NCBI GenBank assembly: GCA_963832895.1 | Contig: CAWHVQ010000010.1 | Span: 372,001-436,000 of the forward strand | From: JAMXLO01 sp963832895 | GTDB taxonomy: Bacteria; Pseudomonadota; Alphaproteobacteria; Acetobacterales; Acetobacteraceae | Length of the DNA: 64,000 nt | Direction: 5' to 3' | Part shown: piece by piece, positions 38,074-47,892 of the stretch | Numbering within the stretch: position 1 is the first letter of the stretch | How the letters are laid out: each line of letters begins with the position of its first letter | Translations under genes and position numbers: made by a program | Notes under the pieces: model-generated | Databases searched by the model: none | What the model saw: only the letters and a program-made list of their open reading frames with translations | Told to the model about the DNA's origin: nothing

Positions 38074-38983
38074 ATGAGGGTTGGGGTCTCGCTCACGAGC
38101 AATCACCCCGGCGTGCAAGATCCGCGTCAGGGCGCGCGCTGGATGATCGACAGGGTCGCGGCATCACGCCGTGCCGCGCTAGAACTCTCTGTTCGTCGGC
38201 GATCAGCACGTGTCGGCCACGCCCTACTATCAGAATACGCCAATGCTTGGGAGGCTTCTCGCTGAATGGGGCGAGGCACCGGCCGGCTGTCTGTTCCTGC
38301 TCCCGTTGTGGCATCCGGTGTTGGTGGCGGAGCAAATCGGCACACTGGCTGCCATCGCCCGAGGCCGCTTCATCATGCAATGCGGGCTTGGCTGGGGCGA
38401 CGCTCGCTTCGCTGCCATGGGCGTCGACATCAGGACGCGGCCTTCGGCTTTCGAGGAAGCGCTCGACATCGTCCGGCGCCTGCTGGCGGGTGAAACGGTG
38501 AGTTCCTCCCAGCGCTTCCGAATCGCCGAAGCGAGCCTCGCACTGCGCCCCGCCGAGGCCGTCGAGGTATGGATCGGCGCCAGCGCAGCGCCTGCGATCG
38601 ACCGCGCAGCGCGCCTGGCGGAGGGCTGGATCGCGAGCCCGAGCCTTACCCCCGAAGAGGCGCGCGTGCAGGCCGACCTGTATCGTGAGCGCTGCATTGC
38701 TTACGGAAAGGAGCCCGGCGCTATCGTCTTGCGGCGCGACATCTACGTTGGCGAATCGTCGTCCGACGCGGAGGGGGTACTCCGGCTGGCGCTGAGCCAA
38801 AGCTATCGCAGCATGACGGCAGAGGCGTTGGTCGCGGGATCGGTCGGTGAGGTTGCGGAACAGTTCCGAATCTTCGGGGAAATGGGGTACACCGACATCC
38901 TCGTGCGCCATTTGACCAACGATCAGCCGAAGGTATTGGGCTCGTTGGAGCGGCTGGCGGCGGTGCGAGCGGCGCTGGTCTGA
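38074..38983 (+). pseudogene. LLM-class flavin-dependent oxidoreductase, one frameshift
   Basis: The first frame gives the N-terminus MRVGVSLTSNHPGVQDPRQG and the helix up to AAL. At about 38181 one surplus base shifts the frame. The second frame continues SLFVGDQHVSATPYYQNTPM, then HPVLVAEQIGTLAAIARGRF, QCGLGWGDARFAAMGVD and the rest to 38983. Without the extra base the protein is 302 residues, the usual size of luciferase-like monooxygenases and F420-dependent reductases. All else is intact, so this is either a very young pseudogene or a sequence error. Confidence 0.85.
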
Positions 38984-39083
38984 CCTTGGCTGCTCCTGGA
39001 CAGCACGATCGACACGGTGGGGAAAAAGAGCAAGATCGCCAGGAACTCGGTATACGGCAACGCCCTGATAAGGGAGGTCTCCA

Positions 39084-40058
39084 GTGCTCGAGCTTTCTGA
39101 TATCCAATCTTCGCAGGAAGTGTTGCAGGACTATTACGCGCAGTTGCGCGCGCAGAACGTAACGCCGGCCTGGATCGGCGGCGGTATCAGCATCGAGCCC
39201 CGAAGCAAGGCCGTACCGTTCTTGTGGCACTGGCGTGATTTGCGCCCACAAGCGATGCGAGCGGCCCAACTCGTGGGCACTCAGCAAGCTGAACGCCGCG
39301 TTCTGCGCCTGAACAACCCCGAGTTGACGGGCGTCGCCAGTAACACGCTCGTCGCCAACATCCAGATCGTGATGCCGGGCGAGATTGCCAAGGCCCATCG
39401 GCATTCCGCGGCGGCGCTTCGCCTGATCATCGAGGGCCGGGGCGGCTATACCGTCGTGAACGGCGAGCGCGTTCCGATGTTTCCGGGGGATCTTGTCCTG
39501 ACGCCCAACTGGAGCTGGCACGACCACGCCAACGACACCGACGCGCCGATGATCTGGCTGGATGGACTTGATACCCCGCTGGTGCGGATGCTCGAGGCCG
39601 GGTTCCATGAAGAGTACCACCAGGAAAGGCAAAGCTCTGGTGCGGCAGTCACCGCCTCCCAGTGGCACTACCCGATGTCGGAGATGCGAGCCGCACTGCA
39701 GCGGTTGGCGGCCAGTACCACCAGCGCCTGGGGGATCATCCTCGAATACACCAACCGGAGCACTGGCGGACCAGTGATGCCAACCATCGACTGCCATATG
39801 CAGCTGCTGCGTCCTGGGGAGAAGACACAGGTGCGACGCAGTGTCTGCTGCACGAACTATCACGTGGTCGAGGGTGCCGGCTGCTCGATCATGGGCGACC
39901 AGCGGCTCGACTGGGAAGAGAAGGACGTATTCACGGTGCCGACCTGGACCTTCTGCGAGCACGTCAACACCGGCGACCGTCCAGCCTTCTTGTTCAGCTT
40001 CAGCGATGCGCCCGTGATGAAGGCCCTGAGCCTTTACCGCGATGAGACCAGGTCGTAA
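39084..40058 (+). CDS. Gentisate 1,2-dioxygenase-like bicupin
   Basis: This 324-residue protein has two cupin domains. The first contains PGEIAKAHRHSAAALRLIIE near 97-116 and GDLVLTPNWSWHDHAND near 134-150, with the three His that bind Fe(II) in gentisate and salicylate dioxygenases. The second domain (IDCHMQLLRPGEKTQVRRS) lacks most ligands, as is normal. It starts with GTG at 39084 after GGGAGG. It should open the ring of gentisate or a similar hydroxy-aromatic acid. No maleylpyruvate isomerase or fumarylpyruvate hydrolase gene is adjacent. Confidence 0.87.
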   Translation: MLELSDIQSSQEVLQDYYAQLRAQNVTPAWIGGGISIEPRSKAVPFLWHWRDLRPQAMRAAQLVGTQQAERRVLRLNNPELTGVASNTLVANIQIVMPGEIAKAHRHSAAALRLIIEGRGGYTVVNGERVPMFPGDLVLTPNWSWHDHANDTDAPMIWLDGLDTPLVRMLEAGFHEEYHQERQSSGAAVTASQWHYPMSEMRAALQRLAASTTSAWGIILEYTNRSTGGPVMPTIDCHMQLLRPGEKTQVRRSVCCTNYHVVEGAGCSIMGDQRLDWEEKDVFTVPTWTFCEHVNTGDRPAFLFSFSDAPVMKALSLYRDETRS

Positions 40059-40121
40059 CTGCACGCTGAGCCGGACATCCGGGTGATCTACGCTCAGATT
40101 TGGAAGCACGCATCATAGTTA

Positions 40122-41381
40122 CTATTCAGGTACTGACTTGGCGTCCTCTTCGGCCAGCTCGCGAAACTCGTCCGGAACGGATCGCGAGAGATCCAGCGTG
40201 GATCCGTATCCAACTGCATTCCATCCAAAACGATCGCGGATCCTGTCAACGGCACGGTCAGCCATCCGACGCGCCATGCCCGGCCTAGTGCCAGGTCGGC
40301 GCCGCTCATCTTCAAGCCCAAGTGGAAGTTCCAGCTGCAGATCCGCGTGCTCCACAAGATGCGACACGGAGATAGCCAATAGTGAAATCGTCCTCTCATC
40401 AGGGTAATCCGCGAGCACTGCGCGCACGAGCTGCTCGGCGATTTCAGCAAGGATTGCGGTCGCCGAAATCGGCGCTTCAAGCGTGACCGAGCGGGCGACC
40501 GAGTGGAGGTCGCCGAACCGGACGCGCACCGTCACGGTTCGACCCGGCCTAGATTTCACCCGAAGCCGGGTCGCAATCCTGTCCGCAAGATGACGCAACG
40601 TGGGTCGGAAGACTCGCTCTTCGGCTGGTTGCTTGCCCAGCGCCGACTGAGCCCCGGCCGACTGCACTCGGCGGTTCGTCTTTATCTCCCGTGGATCGCG
40701 ATTCCACGCCAGTGCTGTCAGCTTCTCTCCTGCCGCATGACCCAGCAACCGCTCGAGTGACCGTCCTGGCAGCTTTGCCAGCTGCCCGATGGTGTGCACG
40801 TCGATCTCGGCCAAACGCGCGCTTGTTGCGGGGCCCACGCCCCACATCAGCTCAACAGGCAGGTCGTGAAGGAAGCCGAGCTCGATGTCGGGGTCGACAA
40901 CCACGAGCCCATCGGGCTTGGCCACTTGCGAGGCAATCTTCGCCAGGTGCTTGGTGCGTGCGACGCCGATCGAGATTGGCAAGCCAAGCTCATCTCGCAC
41001 ACGGCGGCGGATCGCGCTTGCAATGTCGGATGGCGGACCGAAAAGATAGCTGCAGCCAGCGACGTCAGCAAATGCCTCGTCGATGGAGATCCGCTCGACA
41101 AGGGGCGTGAAGTCATTGAGCATTGCGATGGTGGCATCGCCCAGCCGCTGGTAATCCTTGAAGTGGCCGCCGACAAAAGTCAGTTGCGGGCAAAGCTCGC
41201 GTGCACGCCGGCCCGGCATGCCGCTGCGCACGCCAAATGCCTTCGCTTCGTAAGAAGCGGCAAGCACAACACCGCCGCCGACCGCGATGGGCTTGCCGCG
41301 CAAAGACAAGTCAAGCAGCTGCTCGACCGAGGCGTAGAAGCAATCCAGGTCAGCGTGGAGGATGGTGGCTGCGGTTGCCAT
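40122..41381 (-). CDS. dinB: DNA polymerase IV (Y-family)
   Basis: This 419-residue protein is a translesion polymerase. The palm residues are D11 and D13 in ADLDCFYASVE, and D101-E102 in SIDEAFAD. The thumb has GVARTKHLAKIASQVAKPDG near 140-159. A helix-hairpin-helix reads MWGVGPATSARLAEI, and a little-finger domain follows from about 245. The C-terminus extends past the normal end, without a recognisable beta-clamp motif. It stands alone, minus strand, with a LexA box 65 bp upstream, so it should be induced by DNA damage. It is convergent with the gentisate-dioxygenase-like gene. Confidence 0.95.
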   Translation of the reverse strand: MATAATILHADLDCFYASVEQLLDLSLRGKPIAVGGGVVLAASYEAKAFGVRSGMPGRRARELCPQLTFVGGHFKDYQRLGDATIAMLNDFTPLVERISIDEAFADVAGCSYLFGPPSDIASAIRRRVRDELGLPISIGVARTKHLAKIASQVAKPDGLVVVDPDIELGFLHDLPVELMWGVGPATSARLAEIDVHTIGQLAKLPGRSLERLLGHAAGEKLTALAWNRDPREIKTNRRVQSAGAQSALGKQPAEERVFRPTLRHLADRIATRLRVKSRPGRTVTVRVRFGDLHSVARSVTLEAPISATAILAEIAEQLVRAVLADYPDERTISLLAISVSHLVEHADLQLELPLGLEDERRRPGTRPGMARRMADRAVDRIRDRFGWNAVGYGSTLDLSRSVPDEFRELAEEDAKSVPE

Positions 41382-41445
41382 CCAAACCGTTCACCTGCGC
41401 TATCTCGAGAGGTCAGTCCGGGTCAGGTAGTTCCGAGAATGCCGA

Positions 41446-41460
41446 GAACATAATCAGAAC
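41446..41460 (-). promoter_or_regulatory. LexA (SOS) box upstream of dinB
   Basis: GAAC, seven bases, GAAC on the plus strand reads GTTC-N7-GTTC towards dinB. This direct repeat is the LexA site of alphaproteobacteria, unlike the palindrome of gammaproteobacteria. It lies 65-79 bp before the dinB start, where a promoter would be. Both halves are perfect. Confidence 0.85.
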
Positions 41461-41617
41461 AATGCACCTGGTCAAGCACGCCCTGAACACGCCCCTGAAC
41501 GGGGCGGCGTGTGATGCAGGCCATCCGGATGGCGAGGGAGGCGCGAAGCAGCAGTAATGGCCGAAAAGCTGGCAGTCTGGTTTCCGTAGACAACGCAGTC
41601 CGCCTGATCCTTGCAGA

Positions 41618-42391
41618 TCACACTGCAGTACGCCCGCCATCAACGAACAGATTGACTCCGTTGATATAGCTCCCGGCGTCCGAACACAGCAGCATCGCCG
41701 CGCCCACCAGGTCGTCTGGTCGACCAAGCCGGCCCGTGGGGATATGCTGCACCAGTGCCTCACCCTCGACCGCCATCTGATCGCGGTTACGCGCGGTCAG
41801 GATCGCTCCGGGTGCCAGATTGTTCACCGTCACCCCGTGGCCACCGAACTGGCGGGCAAGGCTCAAGACCCAGTTGAGCTGCGCGGCCTTGGTGCCGGCA
41901 TAGACGAACATCGCAGGGTGGGGCCGTTCCTGCTGCACGCTGCCAATGGTCACGACGCGACCCCAACCGCGTTCGGCCATGGGCGGCACCAACTCCTGCA
42001 ACAATTCCATCGTAGTGCGCAAGTTGACGACGATCTGGCGATCAAAACGTTCGCGGGAAATCGTTTGGAAATCCTCTGGCAGTTCGATGGAGGCGTTCAA
42101 CACCAGGATATCGACCTTCGCCCAGGCAGTGACTATGGCAGCAAGACGCCGACCCGCGTCGCCGTGGACGAAATCCTGGCCGAAGGCGGCAGCCTCTCCT
42201 CCCATCCTTTGAATTTCCTGAACGACGCCGGCGGCATCCATGCCCTCCTCGGCGCTGCCCGCGTGATGAATAGCGAGACGCGCCCCGGCACCAGCAAGCC
42301 CAAGCGCGATCGCGCGGCCGATTTCCCGACGTGCGCCGGTCACCAGGGCGGTGCGGCCGGCCAGGCGGAACGAGGCAAAAGGATCGAGCAT
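41618..42391 (-). CDS. SDR-family oxidoreductase
   Basis: This 257-residue protein is a short-chain dehydrogenase: TGARREIGRAIALG near the N-terminus is the cofactor turn (with RE in place of the usual SG), NASIE replaces NNAG, GSVQ holds the Ser, and the active site reads YAGTK. The changed NASIE motif is seen in some SDR branches. The ATG at 42391 is used; a TTG 27 bases upstream overlaps the monooxygenase gene. It lies 13 bp after that gene and is likely in the same operon. Confidence 0.87.
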   Translation of the reverse strand: MLDPFASFRLAGRTALVTGARREIGRAIALGLAGAGARLAIHHAGSAEEGMDAAGVVQEIQRMGGEAAAFGQDFVHGDAGRRLAAIVTAWAKVDILVLNASIELPEDFQTISRERFDRQIVVNLRTTMELLQELVPPMAERGWGRVVTIGSVQQERPHPAMFVYAGTKAAQLNWVLSLARQFGGHGVTVNNLAPGAILTARNRDQMAVEGEALVQHIPTGRLGRPDDLVGAAMLLCSDAGSYINGVNLFVDGGRTAV

Positions 42392-42404
42392 CCGACGGCC
42401 TGTG

Positions 42405-44042
42405 TTATGACAGGGCAAAGCCTTCGTAGTTCCGTACCGCCACGTTCTCGCAGATCTCCCGGTAGCGGATCATGCCGCCGGCATACGGCATGAAGACGCG
42501 CGGCTTGCCAGGGATATTGGCGCCGAGATACCAGGAATGCTTCGCCATCGGCAGCAACGTCCGGTTGGCGACGTCGTTGACCTCACCCACCCACTTCTCG
42601 ACTGCTTCGGGCCGCGCCTCAATTCGTTCGAGCCCGTTCAAACGCATGTGCTCGATGCAATCGGTGATCCAATCGGCGTGCTGTTCAATGGCCACCGGCA
42701 TGTTGCACAGCACCGACGGACTGCCAGGACCGGTTATGGTGAACAGGTTCGGGAACCCGGCGATCTGAAGGCCAAGGTAATTGCGTGGCCCAGCGGCCCA
42801 CACATCCGTCAGGGCAATGCCATCGCACCCGCGAATGTCCATACGCAACAGCGGACCGGTCATCGCATCGAAGCCTGTGGCGAAGACGATGATGTCCACC
42901 GGATATTCCGCCTCGGCCGTACAGATCCCGACCTCCGAGATCCGCAGGATGGGCGTCGCCCTCGCGTCGACCAGCGAGACGTTGAGGCGGTTGTAGGTTT
43001 CGAAGTAATCGGTGTCGATCGGGGGGCGCTTAGCCGCGTAGGGATGGTCGATGTCCGCCAGGATCGCAGCGGTCTTGGGATCATCAACGATCGCGCGGAT
43101 CTTACGCTTGATGAAATCAGCGGCTGTGTCGTTCGCTTCCTTGCTGACCAGCATGTCCTCGAACGTCGCACGGAACTGCAACCCGCCGCGCTGCCACGCC
43201 GCCTCGTAGATTTGCTCACGCTCGTCAGGCGAGGTTTCAACAGCCTTGCGATCGTCTACTCTGAAGCCCATCCCATTGTAGGTCTGGCGCGTCGTCGTGC
43301 GTATTTCCCGGGCATTGTCCCTGACAAATTGCTTGAACTCCTGCGTCAGCGGCACGTTGCGAGCGGGCACTGAATAGTTCGCGGTGCGCTGAAACACCGT
43401 CAGATGCCTCGCCTGCGCCGCGATCACCGGCGCCGCCTGAATACCGGTCGATCCCGTGCCGATCATGCCGACGCGCTTGGCGGCGAAATCGACACCTTCG
43501 TGCGGCCAGTGGCCGGTGTGGTACCAGTCACCCTTGAAATCCTGTAGGCCGGGAATCTTCGGCACGTTGGCGGTGGACAGACAGCCGACCGCTGTGACAA
43601 GAAAGTTCGCGACAAATACCTCGCCTTGCTCGGTGCGCACGCACCAGCGATTGGCTGCCTCGTCAAACTGCGCGGAGGTTACACGGCTGTTGAACTGAAT
43701 GTCGCGCTTCAGGTCAAACTTGTGTGCAACGAAATTCAGATATCGCAAAATTTCATCCTGGCCTGGATAGCGCTCGGACCATTCCCACTCGTGCATCAGT
43801 TCGCGGGAAAACGTGTACCAGTATACGTGGCTTTCCGAATCGCAGCGCGCGCCAGGATAGCGATTCCAGTACCAGGTGCCGCCCACCCCGCCACCTGCTT
43901 CCAGCGCCTTCACCGACAGACCGAGACGATCGCGCAGGCAGAGCAACTGGTAGAGCCCCGCGAAACCAGCGCCAATGACCAGCGCGTCGAGTTCGGTTGT
44001 CCGGTCAGCTTGGCCAGTTCGGAGATCCGCCACGTCGCTCAT
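42405..44042 (-). CDS. Flavin-containing (Baeyer-Villiger-type) monooxygenase
   Basis: This 545-residue protein is a class B flavoprotein monooxygenase. VIGAGFAGLYQLLCLRD near the N-terminus binds FAD, GGVGGTWYWNRYPGARCDSE follows, and FKGDWYHTGHWP near residue 168 is the Baeyer-Villiger fingerprint FxGxxxHxxxWP. IGTGSTGIQ near 190 binds NADPH. It should insert oxygen next to a ketone, as in cyclohexanone, cyclopentadecanone or steroid monooxygenases. The ATG at 44042 has a GGGACAGG leader. The SDR gene downstream could make or use the ketone substrate. Confidence 0.9.
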   Translation of the reverse strand: MSDVADLRTGQADRTTELDALVIGAGFAGLYQLLCLRDRLGLSVKALEAGGGVGGTWYWNRYPGARCDSESHVYWYTFSRELMHEWEWSERYPGQDEILRYLNFVAHKFDLKRDIQFNSRVTSAQFDEAANRWCVRTEQGEVFVANFLVTAVGCLSTANVPKIPGLQDFKGDWYHTGHWPHEGVDFAAKRVGMIGTGSTGIQAAPVIAAQARHLTVFQRTANYSVPARNVPLTQEFKQFVRDNAREIRTTTRQTYNGMGFRVDDRKAVETSPDEREQIYEAAWQRGGLQFRATFEDMLVSKEANDTAADFIKRKIRAIVDDPKTAAILADIDHPYAAKRPPIDTDYFETYNRLNVSLVDARATPILRISEVGICTAEAEYPVDIIVFATGFDAMTGPLLRMDIRGCDGIALTDVWAAGPRNYLGLQIAGFPNLFTITGPGSPSVLCNMPVAIEQHADWITDCIEHMRLNGLERIEARPEAVEKWVGEVNDVANRTLLPMAKHSWYLGANIPGKPRVFMPYAGGMIRYREICENVAVRNYEGFALS

Positions 44043-44435
44043 CCTGTCCCATTCTTCTTGGTGCCGGGACCGCCGGAGCATCGGCCCGGAGAGCAATATG
44101 CCCCTTGGCGCGCTTATCTACTATTGGGTAGATGACGTCCAGCGCTCCGCCAGACGGGATTCTGGCCGGCCTTCGAAGCTATCAGCACGAACTCTATTGT
44201 TGGCCGATTCCAGACTGGCGGGTTCGGACGCCCGGAGCGGACATTCACATCCGCATGATCAAATGGGCGATCTCGACCCGAGCCCGCGACCCGAGGCGAC
44301 GGTGTTCGAGGATTCAGTTTGACCAACCATCCGCTCGCCCCGGCTTTTGCGCAAATCGCCATCGTAGACTGCCAGCCCACTGTCGGTGTGAAGGCCTCGG
44401 CGTTCTCTTTTGCACGAGAATACCGCCAGCCAGCG
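44043..44435 (-). other. Intergenic stretch without a recognisable gene
   Basis: These 393 bases lie between the end of the TolB/CadC-like regulator gene and the start of the monooxygenase gene, both on the minus strand. Translations on either strand match nothing I know. The promoter of the monooxygenase-SDR pair should be here. Confidence 0.45.
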
Positions 44436-45999
44436 TCACCCCTGCCAGCCTGATTTGCGCAGGCCGTCGAGCATGTGTTGGTGGTCCTCCGGCCGTACCC
44501 AGGGCGGGCAATTGCGCACGTAAAGGTCGAAAGACGACGGTGAAAGGTTAATCGTCCTTTGGAGCATCTCGGCTGCCTCGTCGATACGACCAAGTTGCCC
44601 GAGTGCGGCCGCCATCCATTTATATGCCAGCGGCGATTCTGGGTAGCGTGACACCGCGCGGCGGGCCCACTCCGCTGCTTGGGGATAGTCATGCTCGAAA
44701 TAATACGAAACGGCGATCTGGGTTACGGGAAGGACGCTGATCGGACCACGTGGATCGAGTTCGCAGTGCTGTCGAGAGCGCGTTGCGTGCTTGACTGGGC
44801 TGGCAGCTAAATAGGAGAAGGGCTCCCTTTACAGCATTTGCCCATGATGAATTTGGGTTTAGCGCAAGAGCTAATGACACGCCGTCCCAGCTCTCCTGGC
44901 TGGGCCCATCCGATATAGCGGCGGTCCAGGCGAGGATAGCTTGTGCATCAGCATCGCTCGCGTCGATGTCGACAGCCTTGTGTGCCCAGCCCCCCGCCAG
45001 CTTCAGCGCCTCTGGCCATGAATGCGTGGCGAATGACAAGCCCTCTTGCATGTATAACATCGCCATGGCTGCGCACGGGGGGGCGAACATCGCATCAAGA
45101 GCCATCGCGCGTTGAAAGAACTCACGCGCCAGGATACTATCTGTGGGGCTGGCTCTGCTCAAGTGCCAGAGACCGCGCTGATATGCCTCCCAGGTGCCAA
45201 GATCTTCTGGCGGTCTGCGCAAGGTGCGCCGAAACTCTGCGTCGGCAACTGCGGGCTGGATTGCGGAAATGACCGCTAGTGTAATCTCGTCCTGGACTGC
45301 GAACATGTGCTCGATCTCACGATCGTAGCGCTCCGCCCAAAGGTGATTGCCTGTTTCCGCCTCAATGAGCTGTGCGTTGATCCGAACGCGTCCCACATCG
45401 CGGCGTACACTGCCCTCTACCACGTAACGCACCCCCAGTTCCCGCGCCACCTGCTTCACATCGGCCAGTTGGCCGCGGTACACGAAGCTAGAATTGCGCG
45501 CTATCACGAACAGTGCACGGCTACGAGACAGCTCGGTGATGACGTCGTCCGCTATCCCATCCGAGAAGAACTCTTGCTCGGGATCGGCACTCAAATTCCT
45601 GAACGGCAAGACAGCAATCGAGGGTTTGTCTGCAAGCTGGAGCGTCTGGGTGATCACGTTCGATTGAACAAGTGTCACGACCACCTCGGCAGCCAGAATG
45701 TAGCCACGTTGCCGGACTGTCCTCAGTATGCGCTGAGTGTCGTCGGCTAGCGCTTGGCGGATGTCGCGGATGCACTGCGTTATGCCATCATCGGCAATGA
45801 TAACGTCAGGCCAGACCACTCGCATGATTGTATCGCGACTCAGCAGGCGCCCAGCGTTCTCGACCAACAAATGCAGGAGTGTAAAGGCCTTCGGACGGAG
45901 CGCGATCTCTTGCCCCTCGGCCGAGAGCAAAACCCCACGATCGGGATAGAGGGCAAATCGGTCGAACCTGTATACCGCTCCCGTCGCTCCTGCGCCCAT
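44436..45999 (-). pseudogene. Winged-helix regulator with TolB/adenylate-cyclase-like and TPR part, one frameshift
   Basis: The N-terminus (about residues 9-105) is an OmpR/CadC-type winged helix: ALRPKAFTLLHLLVENAGRL, then VVWPDVIIADDGITQCIRDI. Next comes the KPSIAVLPFRNLSADPEQEF block and FSDGIADDVITELSR, as in TolB-like and cyclase-linked regulators, then TPR-like repeats. At 44760-44761 an extra base (AA for A on the coding strand) shifts the frame. The next frame carries LDPRGPISVLPVTQ, then WARRAVSRYPESPLAYKWMA and the last repeats to 44436. Repaired length is 520 residues. It is divergent from the M20 hydrolase gene at 46177. Confidence 0.83.
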
Positions 46000-46176
46000 T
46001 GGCCCGTCTCCACGACAATGCCGTTCCCAAAGCCGGATTTAACGGCAGTTTCGTCTATTTTTCGCCGAGCTTACAGGCTTCCTCAGCACGGCCGTGCTTG
46101 GATGCATTCAGCCGTCATACTCCTCGCCTCGTAGCGAGCCACGTAAACACCGGCGGCTGAGCTTAAGGAGGCGCCC

Positions 46177-47406
46177 ATGCCCGTCGTAAGCCAAATCGCC
46201 GGGCTCCATCAGGAAATGATCGGATGGCGTCACGATCTGCACGCGAATCCCGAACTTGGGCTGCAGGAGACCCGCACGAGCGCCATGGTACAGGCCAAGC
46301 TGCGATCGTTTGGCGTTGATGAGATCATCACCGGTCTCGCGCGCACCGGCGTGGTCGGCGTGATCCATGGTTGCGGTAGGCACAGACGTGCCATCGGACT
46401 CCGCGCCGACATCGATGCGTTGCCAATCCATGAAACGACCGGGCTACCCTACGCATCGCGACATGACGGAGTGATGCATGCCTGCGGGCATGACGGACAC
46501 ACCGCGATGCTGCTCGGCGCGGCACGTTACCTCTCCGAGACGCGCAACTTCGACGGAACTGTCTATGCAATCTTCCAGCCGGCGGAAGAGGGTCTGGGTG
46601 GCGGAGCGACCATGGTGAAGGAAGGTCTTTTCGAGCGCTGTCCGATGGAAATGGTGTTCGGTATGCACAACTGGCCGCAGTTGCCGGCCAGTACTTTTGC
46701 CTGGCGCGAAGGGCCGATCATGGCGGGAGGCGCCCAAATTGAGATCACCATCACAGGCAAGGGTAGTCACGGCGCATTTCCCCATCTTGGCATTGACCCG
46801 ATAGTGATCGCGAGCCACGTTGTCTGCGCCCTGCAAAGCATCGTCGCGCGCAAGATCGATCCGGCAGCGAGCGGGGTGGTTACGATAGGCCAGATCAATG
46901 CTGGCCGCACTTGCAACGTGATTCCGGAGACTGTGCACATGCTGGGCACTGCGCGCTGGTTCAACCCAGGTGTTGGCGACCTGATCGAGGACGGGATCCG
47001 CCACCTCGCCGCCGGCATCGCCGAAAGCTTTGGTGCCAAAGCACATGTGGTTTTCGAACAAATCTGTCCTCCGACGGTTAATGATGCGGATGCGACCGTG
47101 CTCGCCCGACGCGCGGCCACGGCTGTGGTCGGAGAGATGCGTGTCGCTCAGATACAGCACCCGACCATGGCCGGGGAGGACTTCGCATTCATGTTGGATG
47201 CCAAGCGCGGCAGCTACATCCTATTGGGCGCCGGCCGCGGACAAAACGATCCAACGCTGCATCAGGCAGACTACGACTTCAATGACGAAATCTTGCCGAC
47301 TGGGGCTTCCTATTGGGCAACGCTTGCAGAGCGGTTGTTGCCACAAGAGGATTGTGGGCCGATCGCCCAGCCCCGGTCCGCGTTAGCCCTTCTGCCAGAA
47401 CGGTGA
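46177..47406 (+). CDS. M20-family amidohydrolase (hippurate hydrolase/aminoacylase-like)
   Basis: This 409-residue protein is a zinc amidohydrolase that splits N-acyl amino acids. The metal-site motifs are complete: RADIDALPI near 75-83, HACGHDGHTAMLLGAARYL near 104-122, QPAEEGLGGGATMV near 133-146, and HNWPQLPAST near 167. GKGSHGAFPH near 197-206 begins the dimerisation domain. The ATG at 46177 follows a perfect TAAGGAGG. It is divergent from the regulator remnant; control by it is possible but not shown. Confidence 0.93.
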   Translation: MPVVSQIAGLHQEMIGWRHDLHANPELGLQETRTSAMVQAKLRSFGVDEIITGLARTGVVGVIHGCGRHRRAIGLRADIDALPIHETTGLPYASRHDGVMHACGHDGHTAMLLGAARYLSETRNFDGTVYAIFQPAEEGLGGGATMVKEGLFERCPMEMVFGMHNWPQLPASTFAWREGPIMAGGAQIEITITGKGSHGAFPHLGIDPIVIASHVVCALQSIVARKIDPAASGVVTIGQINAGRTCNVIPETVHMLGTARWFNPGVGDLIEDGIRHLAAGIAESFGAKAHVVFEQICPPTVNDADATVLARRAATAVVGEMRVAQIQHPTMAGEDFAFMLDAKRGSYILLGAGRGQNDPTLHQADYDFNDEILPTGASYWATLAERLLPQEDCGPIAQPRSALALLPER

Positions 47407-47892
47407 GCTTCAGCTCGGGAAGGAGGTGAGCCGTCAGGCACCGGCGCCGTGAACGACTGGTTTTGGCACGTTCTGGCCGGAAGCGGCCCAGGAAGCGGGC
47501 GTTCATGACTTGGGTTTCGGCTTCCTACGCAATGGAGGCACAAATCCTTCGACCGCTTCTTTGGTTCGCGCTCCTGGAGCACTGGGAAGATAAAAGCAAT
47601 GCAGACCGCTTCAAGAGGAGACACTTATCGCAAGGCTCCCCTGTTTGACCGACTCCTGACTTTTGATGTCACGCTCGGTGATGCAGGCGCACGACACTGA
47701 ACGGCAGACTGGCCTGCCATCCCGGAGCCGACTTTCGTCCAGCCAGACCAGAAGCGGGGATTCGACCCAACGGCGACATTCGGAGTTGGCCGACCAAGGT
47801 CCGGGTGGCTCTCGGACCTTCAGGCATATCACGCCCAATGCAGAACACCGCCAGGAGCAGCCATTCGGTTCATCACTGCGGACCGAGGTGCC
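47407..47892 (+). other. Intergenic stretch with a decayed coding scrap
   Basis: These 486 bases follow the M20 gene. On the plus strand a frame (about 47510-47630) reads MEAQILRPLLWFALLEHWED, and after a frameshift comes TYRKAPLFDRLLTFDVTL, ending in a stop near 47700. The two pieces look like the last part of one protein, which I cannot name. The rest, to the end of the SDR gene on the other strand, is blank. Confidence 0.35.

Noticed and set aside
38721..40109. A 462-residue minus-strand frame across the gentisate-dioxygenase-like gene
   Set aside because: Antisense shadow: the plus strand has a clear bicupin with its metal ligands and a ribosome-binding site.
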